64,000 nt of DNA from a virus, in IMG/VR virus record IMGVR_UViG_3300031857_016023, positions 59,822 to 123,821 of that record; one strand, written 5' to 3'. Position numbers and translations under genes: made by a program. The notes beneath the pieces were generated by a model, which searched no databases, was not told the DNA's origin, and was given only the letters and a program-made list of their open reading frames with translations. Shown here in pieces: positions 1-9,501 of this stretch; the first letter of the stretch is position 1; every line of letters begins with the position of its first letter.

Positions 1-110
1 TAAACAGGATCAGAAGCACACTTAATAAACTCTTGTGCTTCTTCTTCGGTAAATGATATAGTAACTCCAACCCTTTTTAGGTTGGAATTTCCCAAATAAC
101 CATCGTTCAT
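1..110 (-). CDS. 17: Terminase large subunit gp17, N-terminal fragment (runs off window)
   Basis: The reading frame starts at an ATG at 110 and is open to the window edge. It gives about 36 residues, beginning MNDGYLGNSNLKRVGVTISF and continuing TEEEAQEFIKCASDPV. This matches what I know of the N terminus of the large terminase (packaging ATPase/nuclease) of marine T4-like phages. The ATPase and nuclease domains lie outside the window. The start codon directly abuts the Dps stop codon, and gp16 lies just upstream of Dps, so this is the terminase operon. Partial and identified from the N terminus and context only. Confidence 0.8.
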   Translation of the reverse strand, partial: MNDGYLGNSNLKRVGVTISFTEEEAQEFIKCASDPV

Positions 111-545
111 TTATTTTGTGATGCTACGAAGCATCCATTGGTGTTTACTATGAGTATCAATACGACCTGCAATAAAATCAGCAAGCCCTTGTTTGTCAAA
201 TTGATCTGCTAATTTAAAAGCAACATTTAAAGTGGCAAGAACTCTTTCGTTATCAGTCATTAAACGGCGAGCCATTTCTACACCTGCAGGTACAGAAGTT
301 TCATCTTCAATCTCTGATAGTTCCATAAAACGAGTGAAAGAACCTGGTGCATATGTGTCTAAAGAACGAATCTGTTCGGCAATTGGATCTACCGCACCAT
401 GCAGTTCTTCATAGAGATTACCAAAGAATTCATGGTATTGTGGAAAATTAGAACCTTCCACATTCCAATGGTAGTTGTGAGCTTTAAGGTATAATGCAAA
501 AGTATCTGCAAGAACCTTCTTCATTATTTCTTGTAAAGTTTCCAT
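111..545 (-). CDS. dps: Dps-like ferritin-family DNA protection protein
   Basis: A 144-residue protein with the Dps signature. NYHWNVEG near residues 24-31 supplies H26, H38 follows, and the D53-x3-E57 pair lies in VDPIAEQIRSL; together these are the usual inter-subunit ferroxidase ligands. Dps proteins form 12-subunit shells that oxidise and store iron with peroxide and often coat DNA. The length is near the family norm, but the Lys-rich N-terminal tail used by some Dps for DNA binding is absent, so iron or peroxide detoxification is the safer role. It sits between gp16 and gp17, immediately adjacent to gp17. No clear Shine-Dalgarno is seen; an AATAAATAA stretch at the end of gp16 precedes the ATG and may act as a late-type promoter. 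Confidence 0.9.
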   Translation of the reverse strand: METLQEIMKKVLADTFALYLKAHNYHWNVEGSNFPQYHEFFGNLYEELHGAVDPIAEQIRSLDTYAPGSFTRFMELSEIEDETSVPAGVEMARRLMTDNERVLATLNVAFKLADQFDKQGLADFIAGRIDTHSKHQWMLRSITK

Positions 546-549
546 GGTT

Positions 550-936
550 TTATTTATTTTCTTTCAATTGTTTAAGTAGTTCTGCCGTAGATCCAACAAA
601 TACAGCTTTATCTATGTTCAAATTTTGAGTATTGTTTGTGGTCTTTGGTTGTAAATCTTGTTTGCGTTTCTGTACCTCTAATAAATCTTTATTCATATCT
701 GCAAGGTTTTTCAACATACCTGCTACAACCTCAAATGCTCTTGGGTGATCAGATTGTTTGGCAACAGAAATGATATGGTCTGCTGCATCATTACCTTTTT
801 CAATTAAATCACGAAGGTTTTGTCTAGCAAACTCAGCATCATCTTCAACAGTATCTTTTACTTCTACAATTTCTGTTGTTATTGGTATTGGTTCTATCTC
901 TAATGCTTCAGATAATTTCTCATTTAATTTTTTCAT
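550..936 (-). CDS. 16: Terminase small subunit gp16
   Basis: A 128-residue acidic, helical protein. The central region (residues about 35-90) contains NLRDLIEKGNDAADHI, QSDHPRAFEVVAGM and MNKDLLEVQKRKQ. This pattern is characteristic of the small terminase of T4-like phages, which forms rings that stimulate the gp17 ATPase during DNA packaging. It is followed after four bases by dps and then gp17, so the usual 16-17 pair is split by one gene. N- and C-terminal tails are variable in the family. Confidence 0.85.
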   Translation of the reverse strand: MKKLNEKLSEALEIEPIPITTEIVEVKDTVEDDAEFARQNLRDLIEKGNDAADHIISVAKQSDHPRAFEVVAGMLKNLADMNKDLLEVQKRKQDLQPKTTNNTQNLNIDKAVFVGSTAELLKQLKENK

Positions 937-969
937 ATTAAAGTATTATTAACTATTATGTTTTAATTT

Positions 970-3900
970 TTAATATTCTGGAAGATCATTACCATTTTCG
1001 GGATCAACATTTGCTTTTTTGATAAACAAAACTAACGATCCACCAGGCTTTATATCAACCCATTTATCATAAGGGCTAATATATCCTACTTGTACAGGAC
1101 TACTCCTATAGGCATTAGAATTGTCAACAGTATAACCATGAATTCCGACATTCCCACCCCAGGCCCACATAGTACCATTGGTTTTCATAGCTCCAGCTGC
1201 ACCGTGAGCATCAAATGTCATATGCCAATTAGTATTGGCACCAATTTGATTAGGTGAAGATCGGCTAACGCCACCCCCTTCAGAATTACCTGTGATGCCG
1301 TATAATTGACTCCCAGTCGCCCAAAGTGTTCCATCTGTTTTAACAAAAAGAAGGTTTTGGTTTAAAAGTGTAACCGATTTCCAATTAGTTTCAGTACCTA
1401 ATTGTGTTGGAGATGACCTTCTTACAACTACTCCTTCATTTAATCCAAGTTTACCGTAAGCATTTCCACCCCATAACCAAAGTGTTCCATCATCTTTTAA
1501 AGCAGCTTTGCCACCATTTCCTATTCTGTCCGAAAATAATTTTTTCCAACCAGCATATGTTCCAACTTGAGTTGGACTTGATCTATTGGCTGTATCATTA
1601 AGACCTAATTGAGCAACAGCATTTTTTCCCCAAGTCCATAAAGTTCCAGTACCTTTTAAAGCCATTACACTATCAACACTAGCTATAACATCTGTCCAAG
1701 TATTACTTGTTCCTATTTGCACAGGTGAAGAAAATGCAGCATTAAAAGCACCATCTAAACCTAATTCTCCACTTGATTGTGTGCCCCAACCCCAAAGTGT
1801 TCCATCCATCTTTAAAGCAACAGTAAAATCTAATCCTTTACTGACAGTTCTCCAACTACCACCTCCAAGGACTTGTACAGGAGAACTTATATAATTAGTT
1901 GCATTATCACCTCTTTGACCACCAGTTCCCGTTCCCCAAGACCATAAAGTGCCATCTGTTTTGATGGCTGATCCTGTTTTTATTTGGGTATAACCTGCAC
2001 CTGTAGCCAATTTTTTCCAATTTGTAGCTGTTGTAAGTTGAACTGGTGAAGAAATATTTTGGCCTGGACGTCCTAGTAAAATACCATTACTGAAACCGTC
2101 ACTACCAATTCCCCACAATTGTCTTTCAGGACCACCACTACCACTAGAAGCCGCCGCAGCTGCAGCATTGGCCGCAGCAAAGGCACCGTTAGCATATACA
2201 CCAGCAGAAGTAGCATTGACATTTGCTGAGTTAGCAGCTGTAAATGCAGCAGTAATAGAATTGTTTTGTGTTATATTTGTAGTAGTAGCTGCATTAGCAG
2301 CAGCAAAGGCACCATTAGCATAAACTCCAGCAGAAGTAGCAATGACACTTACTGTATTGGAATTAGCAAAGGCACCGTTAGCATAAACTCCAGCAGAAGT
2401 AGCAACGGCATTTGCTGAGTTAGCAGCTGTAAAAGCAGCATTAGCATGGATAAAAGAACTGTTAGCATGAATAAAAGAACTGTTAGCATGAATGAAAGCA
2501 GCATTAGCATGATTTCTAGCAAAACTATCAGAAGCGAATAAAGCTGCATTTGCAGCTGCAAAAGCACCATTAGCGTAAATACCAGCAGAATTAGCAGCTA
2601 TGAAAGCATTGTTAGCATGAATGAAAGCAGCATTAGCAACAGCAAAAGCACCAACACTATTAGCTGCATTAGCTAATGCAGAATGACTAATAATTACAAT
2701 ATTGCCATTAGAAAAATTAGCTGAAGCTCCGTTTTCATATTTGTAAATTTTACCTTCAGCTGACGTAGGAACTTTCCAATATACAGAACCAGCAAATTTA
2801 GGGGTACTGCTATAAGATGCGCCAGTTATAGAACTTGTATTAGCAGTAGAAACATAAGCTACATTTCCTGTAAATTCAGTATTACTATCATCAAGAAGTC
2901 TAAAGTAACTAGAACTTCCACTACGATCTTGGTTAAAATTAAAATCAAAAACATATGTTTGACCTGATATAACATATATTGTTGGGTAATTTCCTGAATA
3001 TTGATCTATTTGCCAATTGGCTCCACTAGCTCCTTCAGTAATTCTAAATTTTGTAGCTGCAGGTGTTAATGATCTATAAATTGCTGTGTTTGATGCGGTA
3101 TTAGCAGCACTAAATGCAAGACCACCATCAGCTGGACTTTGTACTCTAATAGAACCAAAAATTGAATTATATGTGGTATCACCGTAGCCAAGAGTGGTAT
3201 TACCAACTAAACTGGTAGGTGCGGTCCAATATAAAATACCATTTGTATATCCAGATGTTGCATTTGAAGTAACTACTCCAGAAGATGAAACGTGTGTAAC
3301 TCCTGAGAGAGCACTACCGCTTGCAAAAGGAGAAGCGGTATATAATTTAAAACCACCAAAACCAGAACCTTCTATAGCACTAACGTCAAAAGCATATGTT
3401 TGCCCAGCAATAACATTTAATGTTGGGCTATTAGCTGTTGGACCAGCAATATCAGGAAATCTATAACGAAAAGAAATTCCGCCTTCTTGGAAAACAACAA
3501 GTCTTTGTTTTGTAGCTGAAATAAAATTTGTTCTATAAGCAATATTAGCAGTATTATTGGCAGTATTTGCTGTCAAAAACGCTGCGTTAGCAGTATTTCT
3601 TGCAACTTGATCTGCTCCACTAGCATTGTTAGCAGCTAAAAATGCAGCATCAGCAGTATTTTGTGCATTGGTAATATTGGTATTCTGTGTAGCATTAACA
3701 CCAGCTTCATTGTTAGCTGCTGCAAAAGCAGCTGTAATGCTATTATTTTGTGTAGTGTTTATACCATCAATATTATTAGCAGAAGCAAAAGATGCATTTG
3801 CTGTATTATAAGCACCATCAATATATGTTTGTAAATTTTGGTTGTTTAATGTAATTAATTGAGTTTTTAAGTTAGCATTAAGAGTTGCTTTTTTGAATGA

Positions 3901-6159
3901 AGGATCTGTAATAATAACGTCATTATTCGCACCAATTTCACCTGTATAACCTTCAAACAGTTGCCACTCTTTTGTTCCGTGATCTCGAATTAAACCAGTA
4001 TGAGCATTGACACCATCGTTATAGTGTGCTGAAATACCAATATCTAATAAATCGGAAGTATAATTGCCAGCACCAAGAAGAATAACAGTATCATTAGCAA
4101 CGATTGTTGTAGCACTTATAGTAAATGTATTTCCTAAAACACTTAGGTTACCTGTAATGCTAACATCACCAGTAATTGTTCCGCCGTTGTTTGCATTGAG
4201 GGAATTATTAGCACGAATAAATGCGGCGTTTGCTGTATTAAAAGAAGGTTGTATTTGAGGAAATACATTATTAGCTGCATTGAAGGAAGCATTAGCGTGA
4301 ATAAATGCAGCATCACCGGTATTTTGAGCATTGGTAATATTGGTATTCTGTGTAGCATTTACACCAGCTTCATTGTTGGCTTTAAGGAAAGCCGCATCAC
4401 CGGTATTTTGAGCGTTGGTAATGTTTGTATTTTGTGTAGCATTAACACCAGCTTCATTATTAGCTTTGGCAAAAGCACCATTAGCCGTAGTAAAAGCTGG
4501 TTCAATTTGTGGTGCTACATTATTAGCTGAAGCAAAAGCTGCATTAGCATGATTTCTAGCATAAGGATCAATCTCATCACCAGGCACATAGGCTGTAGTT
4601 TGAACTGTGCTATCAGGAAATGTTATTGTTCCATCTTTATTAAAATTCCATTGTGAGAAGGTTGCACCACCAGTATTTGCTTGTATTATAACCTCTGTAT
4701 TTGCATATACTGTTGATACACCTGTTGCTAGAGCAATAAAACCAGAAACATCAGTATCAACATTTGCGGTAATTGCTATTTGATTTGTTGGTAAATTTAA
4801 TATTCCACCACCGCCACCAAATTTTAAATCTCCGGTCATTGTGTCGCCGGACTTACTTACTTTGGTGTTAGCAGAAGCAAAAGCTCCATTAGCAGTATCT
4901 CTTGCAACTTGATCTGAACCTGAGATTTGTGTTGGTGGTTGCCCGCCAACAGAAACAGCCAAAGTACCATTTTGATTGCTTAATACTAACCCACCTAAAT
5001 CAATTGATCCTGGCCCAACATAAAGAGAATGCCAACGATTAGAATCTGAACCAAGGTAATAAGTGTTAGTAGTGGTTGGTAATAAATTTCCACTAATTGC
5101 ACCGCCAGTATTTGCATTAAGAGAATTGTTAGCACGAATAAATGCAGCATCACCGGTATTTTGAGCGTTGGTAATGTTTGTATTTTGTGTAGCATTAACA
5201 CCAGCTTCATTGTTGGCTTTAAGGAAAGCCGCATCACCGGTATTTTGAGCATTGGTAATATTGGTATTCTGTGTTGCATTTACACCAGCTTCATTATTGG
5301 CTGCATTGAAAGAAGCATTAGCATGAACGAAACCGGCATCTGCTGTATTTTGAGCTATTGTTATATTGGTGTTTTGAGTTGCATTAACACCAGCTTCATT
5401 ATTGGCTGAAGCAAAAGCACCATTAGCATAAAATCCTGCTGAAGTACCTTTATTATCTGCTGTTGCAGCTGCTGTTCTAGCTACGTTGTCGATTGATGCA
5501 CCACCTGATATAGTATTAGCATAATCAAATGCAGCATTAGCATAATTCCAAATATACGATATATTGGTATTTTGAGTTGCATCTACTGTATTGGAATAAG
5601 CAGCTGCACTATTAGCAACATCAAATGATGCATTAGCATGGCCAAAAGAACTGTTAGCATGGTTCCTAGCAAATTGTATACTGGTATTCTGAGAATCACT
5701 TACGGTATTGGAGTAAGCAGCTGCACTATTAGCAATATCAAATGAAGCATTAGCATGGTTCCTAGCAAATTGTATACTGGTATTCTGAGAATCACTTACG
5801 GTATTGGAGTAAGCAGCTGCACTATTAGCAATATCAAATGAAGCATTAGAATGGTTTCTAGAATAAGGATCAACCTGAGTATCACTTACAATAGTATTAG
5901 CGTAATTAAAAGCAGCTTGAGCAAGAACACTAGCTGAATTAGCAGCTGTAAAAGCTCCATTAGCGTAAATACTAGAACTATTGGCTAATGCAAATCCAGC
6001 GTTAGCTTGTAAAAATGCAGCACTAATGCTATTGTTTTGTGTGCTATTTGTATTGTATAACTCAGTAAAGTTATTGTTTGTTTTGGTAAATCCAACTCTT
6101 ATTCGATCACCAGTTCCATCGTTTGCAACTGTACCAATATTAATCGATTCTTTTGCCAT
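970..6159 (-). CDS. Giant repeat tail fibre with C-terminal seven-bladed RCC1-like propeller
   Basis: A 1729-residue protein. The N terminus (NDGTGDRIRVGFTKTNNNF) is a typical phage tail-fibre attachment segment. Residues about 40-1360 are Ala/Asn-rich heptad-like repeats (ANAAF, ANASF, YANGAF, NEAGVNATQNTNIT) probably forming a long trimeric shaft, interrupted by globular inserts. One insert at residues about 660-790 is shared with the fibre at 16653-18029. The last 360 residues contain seven units built on SSPVQ...TNWK...KTDGTLWSWG, a complete RCC1-like beta-propeller, likely the receptor-binding head. Three further propeller proteins lie at 23121-26830. Located between gp16 and gp15. Fibre role is inferred from architecture and context. 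Confidence 0.85.
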   Translation of the reverse strand: MAKESINIGTVANDGTGDRIRVGFTKTNNNFTELYNTNSTQNNSISAAFLQANAGFALANSSSIYANGAFTAANSASVLAQAAFNYANTIVSDTQVDPYSRNHSNASFDIANSAAAYSNTVSDSQNTSIQFARNHANASFDIANSAAAYSNTVSDSQNTSIQFARNHANSSFGHANASFDVANSAAAYSNTVDATQNTNISYIWNYANAAFDYANTISGGASIDNVARTAAATADNKGTSAGFYANGAFASANNEAGVNATQNTNITIAQNTADAGFVHANASFNAANNEAGVNATQNTNITNAQNTGDAAFLKANNEAGVNATQNTNITNAQNTGDAAFIRANNSLNANTGGAISGNLLPTTTNTYYLGSDSNRWHSLYVGPGSIDLGGLVLSNQNGTLAVSVGGQPPTQISGSDQVARDTANGAFASANTKVSKSGDTMTGDLKFGGGGGILNLPTNQIAITANVDTDVSGFIALATGVSTVYANTEVIIQANTGGATFSQWNFNKDGTITFPDSTVQTTAYVPGDEIDPYARNHANAAFASANNVAPQIEPAFTTANGAFAKANNEAGVNATQNTNITNAQNTGDAAFLKANNEAGVNATQNTNITNAQNTGDAAFIHANASFNAANNVFPQIQPSFNTANAAFIRANNSLNANNGGTITGDVSITGNLSVLGNTFTISATTIVANDTVILLGAGNYTSDLLDIGISAHYNDGVNAHTGLIRDHGTKEWQLFEGYTGEIGANNDVIITDPSFKKATLNANLKTQLITLNNQNLQTYIDGAYNTANASFASANNIDGINTTQNNSITAAFAAANNEAGVNATQNTNITNAQNTADAAFLAANNASGADQVARNTANAAFLTANTANNTANIAYRTNFISATKQRLVVFQEGGISFRYRFPDIAGPTANSPTLNVIAGQTYAFDVSAIEGSGFGGFKLYTASPFASGSALSGVTHVSSSGVVTSNATSGYTNGILYWTAPTSLVGNTTLGYGDTTYNSIFGSIRVQSPADGGLAFSAANTASNTAIYRSLTPAATKFRITEGASGANWQIDQYSGNYPTIYVISGQTYVFDFNFNQDRSGSSSYFRLLDDSNTEFTGNVAYVSTANTSSITGASYSSTPKFAGSVYWKVPTSAEGKIYKYENGASANFSNGNIVIISHSALANAANSVGAFAVANAAFIHANNAFIAANSAGIYANGAFAAANAALFASDSFARNHANAAFIHANSSFIHANSSFIHANAAFTAANSANAVATSAGVYANGAFANSNTVSVIATSAGVYANGAFAAANAATTTNITQNNSITAAFTAANSANVNATSAGVYANGAFAAANAAAAAASSGSGGPERQLWGIGSDGFSNGILLGRPGQNISSPVQLTTATNWKKLATGAGYTQIKTGSAIKTDGTLWSWGTGTGGQRGDNATNYISSPVQVLGGGSWRTVSKGLDFTVALKMDGTLWGWGTQSSGELGLDGAFNAAFSSPVQIGTSNTWTDVIASVDSVMALKGTGTLWTWGKNAVAQLGLNDTANRSSPTQVGTYAGWKKLFSDRIGNGGKAALKDDGTLWLWGGNAYGKLGLNEGVVVRRSSPTQLGTETNWKSVTLLNQNLLFVKTDGTLWATGSQLYGITGNSEGGGVSRSSPNQIGANTNWHMTFDAHGAAGAMKTNGTMWAWGGNVGIHGYTVDNSNAYRSSPVQVGYISPYDKWVDIKPGGSLVLFIKKANVDPENGNDLPEY
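5661..5849 (-). repeat. Exact 96-bp tandem duplication within the fibre gene
   Basis: Two back-to-back copies of a 96-base unit begin at 5661 and 5757 and stay identical to about 5849. The unit is 32 codons and encodes part of the Ala/Asn shaft (units starting ARNHANASFDIANSAAAYSN). Perfect nucleotide identity, including third codon positions, indicates a recent duplication that lengthened the fibre shaft in frame. Confidence 0.9.
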
Positions 6160-6161
6160 TT

Positions 6162-7283
6162 TTATTCCCTGTCTACGGTATAAATGATTGTATCTGCTCC
6201 AAATAATGTACTATCACCAAAAGGCACATATGTATCTTGAACATCTTGTTCTGGCCATTCCGCTATATCAGTTAAAAATCCAAAATCTCCATCATATTCA
6301 GCATTTCTTGGAACAGCCCTAGTCACAATTGATACTGCCTTAACTGGCAAAATATCAATCTCTGTTATTTTATAATTTGCTTTTGTATAATCACCAATTA
6401 CATTATCATTTACTTTTAGTAATTCTGTTAGTTCACCTAAAATTAAAATTCCTGAGCTAGTATTACTGAAATAAACTACTTTACCTGTAATTTCATTTGT
6501 ACCATTTCTATTTACACGAATTGTTTCGCCTGTGCTAAAGTAATTATTTCCTGTAGAATAATTTACATAAACTTTTTGAGCATCACGTTTTTGATTATCA
6601 ATAAAAATATTTGTGTTTGCAGTACCATATCGACCTGTTATTGGACTAAAGGCACCGATAATAGATGTATTACCTGTTATGTTAGGCCACAGATAACTTT
6701 TAACAGTAAACTCTAAATCCCAAACAATTAAACGAGTGGTTCCATCACTTAAACCACCTTCATAATCTGTAGTCATATTTACAGAATTTAATATAATTGG
6801 CATATCATATTTTTGATCCATACTTGGAATCATGTTTACAGTAACAGTAAAATCAGGTTTAAAAAATGGCAATATTTGTTCTACAATTTGTGTGCCATCT
6901 TCTGTGTTGCGAACAAAAATTGACATACTAAAATTGAAATCATACGGTACAGGAACATACTGAGATTCTAAACGACCACTTGAATTTTTAGAAAAATTCT
7001 TTAATAGTGATTGTTGTTTACGGCTATTGTCATAAGACATACCGGTAAGTTCAAATGAAATTCTTGGTACGGAAACAGCAATTGATTTTGTTAAAGTTGG
7101 ATCAGATTCGATAGCTGTTAACCAACGCTCTTTTGAACCATAAGTTAATGGTACTTTAAATATTTCAAAATTTGTTGCGCCGTCTTTAGATGTTCTTTGT
7201 ATTTGAAGATCATTGAAAATTGTTCCAAATGCTACAACAACCTTGCGAATTGAACGATTATAATATTGTGATTTGCCTAGCAT
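6162..7283 (-). CDS. 15: Tail sheath stabilisation/completion protein gp15
   Basis: A 373-residue homologue of T4 gp15, the ring that caps the sheath and tail tube and receives the neck. The N-terminal two thirds match the family: SIRKVVVAFGTIFNDLQIQR, VPLTYGSKERW, IAVSVPRISFELTGMSYDN, SIFVRNTEDGTQIVEQILPF and VWDLEFTVKSYLWPNI. The protein is longer than T4 gp15 (272 residues) through a C-terminal extension from about residue 215 containing a small beta-rich insert. It overlaps the gp14 stop by one base and lies in the neck cluster 13-14-15. Confidence 0.9.
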   Translation of the reverse strand: MLGKSQYYNRSIRKVVVAFGTIFNDLQIQRTSKDGATNFEIFKVPLTYGSKERWLTAIESDPTLTKSIAVSVPRISFELTGMSYDNSRKQQSLLKNFSKNSSGRLESQYVPVPYDFNFSMSIFVRNTEDGTQIVEQILPFFKPDFTVTVNMIPSMDQKYDMPIILNSVNMTTDYEGGLSDGTTRLIVWDLEFTVKSYLWPNITGNTSIIGAFSPITGRYGTANTNIFIDNQKRDAQKVYVNYSTGNNYFSTGETIRVNRNGTNEITGKVVYFSNTSSGILILGELTELLKVNDNVIGDYTKANYKITEIDILPVKAVSIVTRAVPRNAEYDGDFGFLTDIAEWPEQDVQDTYVPFGDSTLFGADTIIYTVDRE

Positions 7284-8173
7284 TATGGTTCACCAAATGG
7301 GTTTGTTTCAGTAAAATCAATAATGCCATCAGATTCGGATTCAATTCTTGCGTTATCTTGTATATCTTCAAAGGCAGTATTCATGTATGCGGTATCATTT
7401 ACAGATAGAACTGTCCAATCAGCTAAACTTGTATTGCCTTTTATTGCTGCACCTGAAACAAAAGTTCCTCTTGTTAAGATTATATCTATATGAGTATTTG
7501 GAACAAAGTCATAAACTTGAGCTTGTGCTGTTGCATAAGTTAAGTTTGCGCCTTGATAGATAATCTCATCATTAACAAATTTACCATTACCACCAACACT
7601 CAAAGCAATTTTTGTTCTTGGATAGTAACTGCGAATTTGATTATCAATTTCTGGAATACCAACTTCAACAACTTCATTAGAAAATACATATTGTTTAAGT
7701 TTTAATCCATAAACATAAACATTACCACCACGACCACGACCCAAAGTATAGAACATAGCTTGATCATTTTCATGTTCTACAAATGTAATCTCAAAGAAGT
7801 TTCGTAGTAAAGGAATATAAAGCAAGTCGCCTTCTAAAGGCCTTGTCATTGGTATTACTGCTTGAAATCTTCGGCGAGAAACTAAGAATTGAACCTCATC
7901 ACGAATTTCTAAACCAAATTTAGATATAAAATCTTGTTCGCCATCCATACCCGTAACATTTTCCAAATACATTTCAATTGGGTAAGCATTTACATACTGT
8001 TTAAGTGTATCTTCTCCATATAAAAAATCAACTTCATCACGACTTGAACGTGGAAGATAGTAAACATCCATACCATATATTTGTAAAGCTTCAATAACCA
8101 AATCTTCAATGAGCAATTGCTCAGAAGTTATTTGACTAGAAGGAAAGTTATTGAAGTATAGATTGGTTGCCAT
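7283..8173 (-). CDS. 14: Neck protein gp14
   Basis: A 296-residue homologue of T4 gp14, which with gp13 forms the neck joining head and tail. Recognisable segments include the N-terminal NLYFNNFPSSQITSEQLLIE, the IYGMDVYYLPR segment, MYLENVTGMDGEQDFISKFG and EVQFLVSRRRF. Length is close to the T4 protein. Translation is probably coupled to gp13 upstream (six bases apart) and gp15 downstream (overlap of one base). Confidence 0.9.
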   Translation of the reverse strand: MATNLYFNNFPSSQITSEQLLIEDLVIEALQIYGMDVYYLPRSSRDEVDFLYGEDTLKQYVNAYPIEMYLENVTGMDGEQDFISKFGLEIRDEVQFLVSRRRFQAVIPMTRPLEGDLLYIPLLRNFFEITFVEHENDQAMFYTLGRGRGGNVYVYGLKLKQYVFSNEVVEVGIPEIDNQIRSYYPRTKIALSVGGNGKFVNDEIIYQGANLTYATAQAQVYDFVPNTHIDIILTRGTFVSGAAIKGNTSLADWTVLSVNDTAYMNTAFEDIQDNARIESESDGIIDFTETNPFGEP

Positions 8174-8178
8174 TCATT

Positions 8179-9132
8179 TTAACCTGTAATTATCTCACTT
8201 GGCAAACTGTTAAATTGATATAATTCTTCTTCTACTTCTTTGATTTCTGCTCTAGCTTCTTCTGCAATACGAACACCATCCAATGTTACACCTCCTGGCA
8301 TTTGTATACCAGAAAACTTAGAAAGGTTATTACCCCATTGAAGTTTGATTAAAGCAGTAGCATACTTTTTAAGGAATCGATCATTCCAAACATCAGAAAT
8401 GCCTGTAACTGTGGCCGTTCCACTTGCTAAATTTGAAGCAAGAGGACTTTGTAATTCTAATGTTGTTGGTGAAATAATTTTTTTAACCTGTTTTGATTCA
8501 CCATTGATATTGATGAAATCATTTTCTAATAATTCTTGGTCAAAAATGGTATTTGTTCCTGTTACAGTATTTGCGGTTGTATTTCCAGACATTGTACCGG
8601 TTAAAGTTACTGTATCTGGCCGCATAGCTCTATAGCATTTAACAATTACATAATCACCAACTTCTAAATCTCTAGACCAATCTATGTCTAAAAATACTTT
8701 ATTTTGTTTACGATTGAAACGAAATTGTGGTGTGCCAGAAAACAACAATTGTAATGAGCGAATGTGTTGCATGGTAATCTCATATGACACATACGATACC
8801 GATGTAAAGTCATAAAGATCATGCAAGCGTAATTGATACCGCAAATCAAACATATTGATTGACGAATTTGAATCATCAAATGGAAATACTGCGGTAACAA
8901 AAGTCACCGAATCAGGACAATATATCCAACCACGTTGAATATCTTCTGATGATATACGGTGTTTCATATACATTTCTTCTACACCATCAAAATGATAATC
9001 TTCAAAAAATTGAAGAGCATCATCAATACGATCATCTACTTGATCATCATCAACATTTATATCAATAACGGGCCAACCTAGACGCCGCAGGCAATAATTT
9101 TTAAATGTTGCTCTTGTTGTAGGATTAGCCAT
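8179..9132 (-). CDS. 13: Neck protein gp13
   Basis: A 317-residue homologue of T4 gp13. The N-terminal stretch (RATFKNYCLRRLGWPVIDIN, VDDRIDDALQFFEDYHFDG) and IRSLQLLFSGTPQFRFNR are characteristic. Residues about 175-235 hold an inserted beta-rich unit containing GTMSGNTTANTVTGTNTIFD, similar in style to the repeated units in the 973-residue virion protein at 12134-15055, suggesting exchange of a small module. Forms the head-tail connector with gp14. Confidence 0.88.
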   Translation of the reverse strand: MANPTTRATFKNYCLRRLGWPVIDINVDDDQVDDRIDDALQFFEDYHFDGVEEMYMKHRISSEDIQRGWIYCPDSVTFVTAVFPFDDSNSSINMFDLRYQLRLHDLYDFTSVSYVSYEITMQHIRSLQLLFSGTPQFRFNRKQNKVFLDIDWSRDLEVGDYVIVKCYRAMRPDTVTLTGTMSGNTTANTVTGTNTIFDQELLENDFININGESKQVKKIISPTTLELQSPLASNLASGTATVTGISDVWNDRFLKKYATALIKLQWGNNLSKFSGIQMPGGVTLDGVRIAEEARAEIKEVEEELYQFNSLPSEIITG

Positions 9133-9159
9133 ATATTATTTGAATGTTTTTGTTTTTAA

Positions 9160-9489
9160 TTATAAAGCTGCAATTGCAGTTTTAAAATCATTATATGTTG
9201 CAGAATTAGCTACTAAAACTTTTAAATTAGCAATAGTAATTGTTGTACTATTAATACCATTAGCACGATCAAAAGAAGCATTAGCTTGATTTCTAGCATA
9301 AGTATCAACCTGTACATCACTTACTTCAAAGTTTCCAGTACTAGAATTGTATATTAATATATCACCTTCTTTAACACCACTTAAATTTACTCCACTTATA
9401 TCTGATATATCAATTTTGGCCGAATAGTTCTGTGAAACAATTGACGGCCTAGTTGCTTGCCGTATCTTTACTATGCCTACCTTGGACAC
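9160..9489 (-). CDS. Small fibre-associated protein with Ala/Asn repeat
   Basis: A 109-residue protein. The first 40 residues (VGIVKIRQATRPSIVSQNYS) resemble the start of the 100-residue protein at 18030-18332 (IRIRPGVKPKLASQNF), and both continue with EDGD/EGDILIYNSSTGNFEV-type strands. The middle carries the shaft motif YARNQANASFDRAN found in the long fibres. I infer a small fibre or fibre-connector paralogue. Not recognised as a named family. Confidence 0.6.
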   Translation of the reverse strand: MSKVGIVKIRQATRPSIVSQNYSAKIDISDISGVNLSGVKEGDILIYNSSTGNFEVSDVQVDTYARNQANASFDRANGINSTTITIANLKVLVANSATYNDFKTAIAAL

Positions 9490-9501
9490 TTTATTTCTTT
9501 T

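Noticed and set aside
3000-6100. CRISPR-like regular repeats in the giant fibre gene
   Set aside because: The repeats are in frame, encode the Ala/Asn shaft, vary at third positions and have no conserved spacer structure. No cas genes are present.
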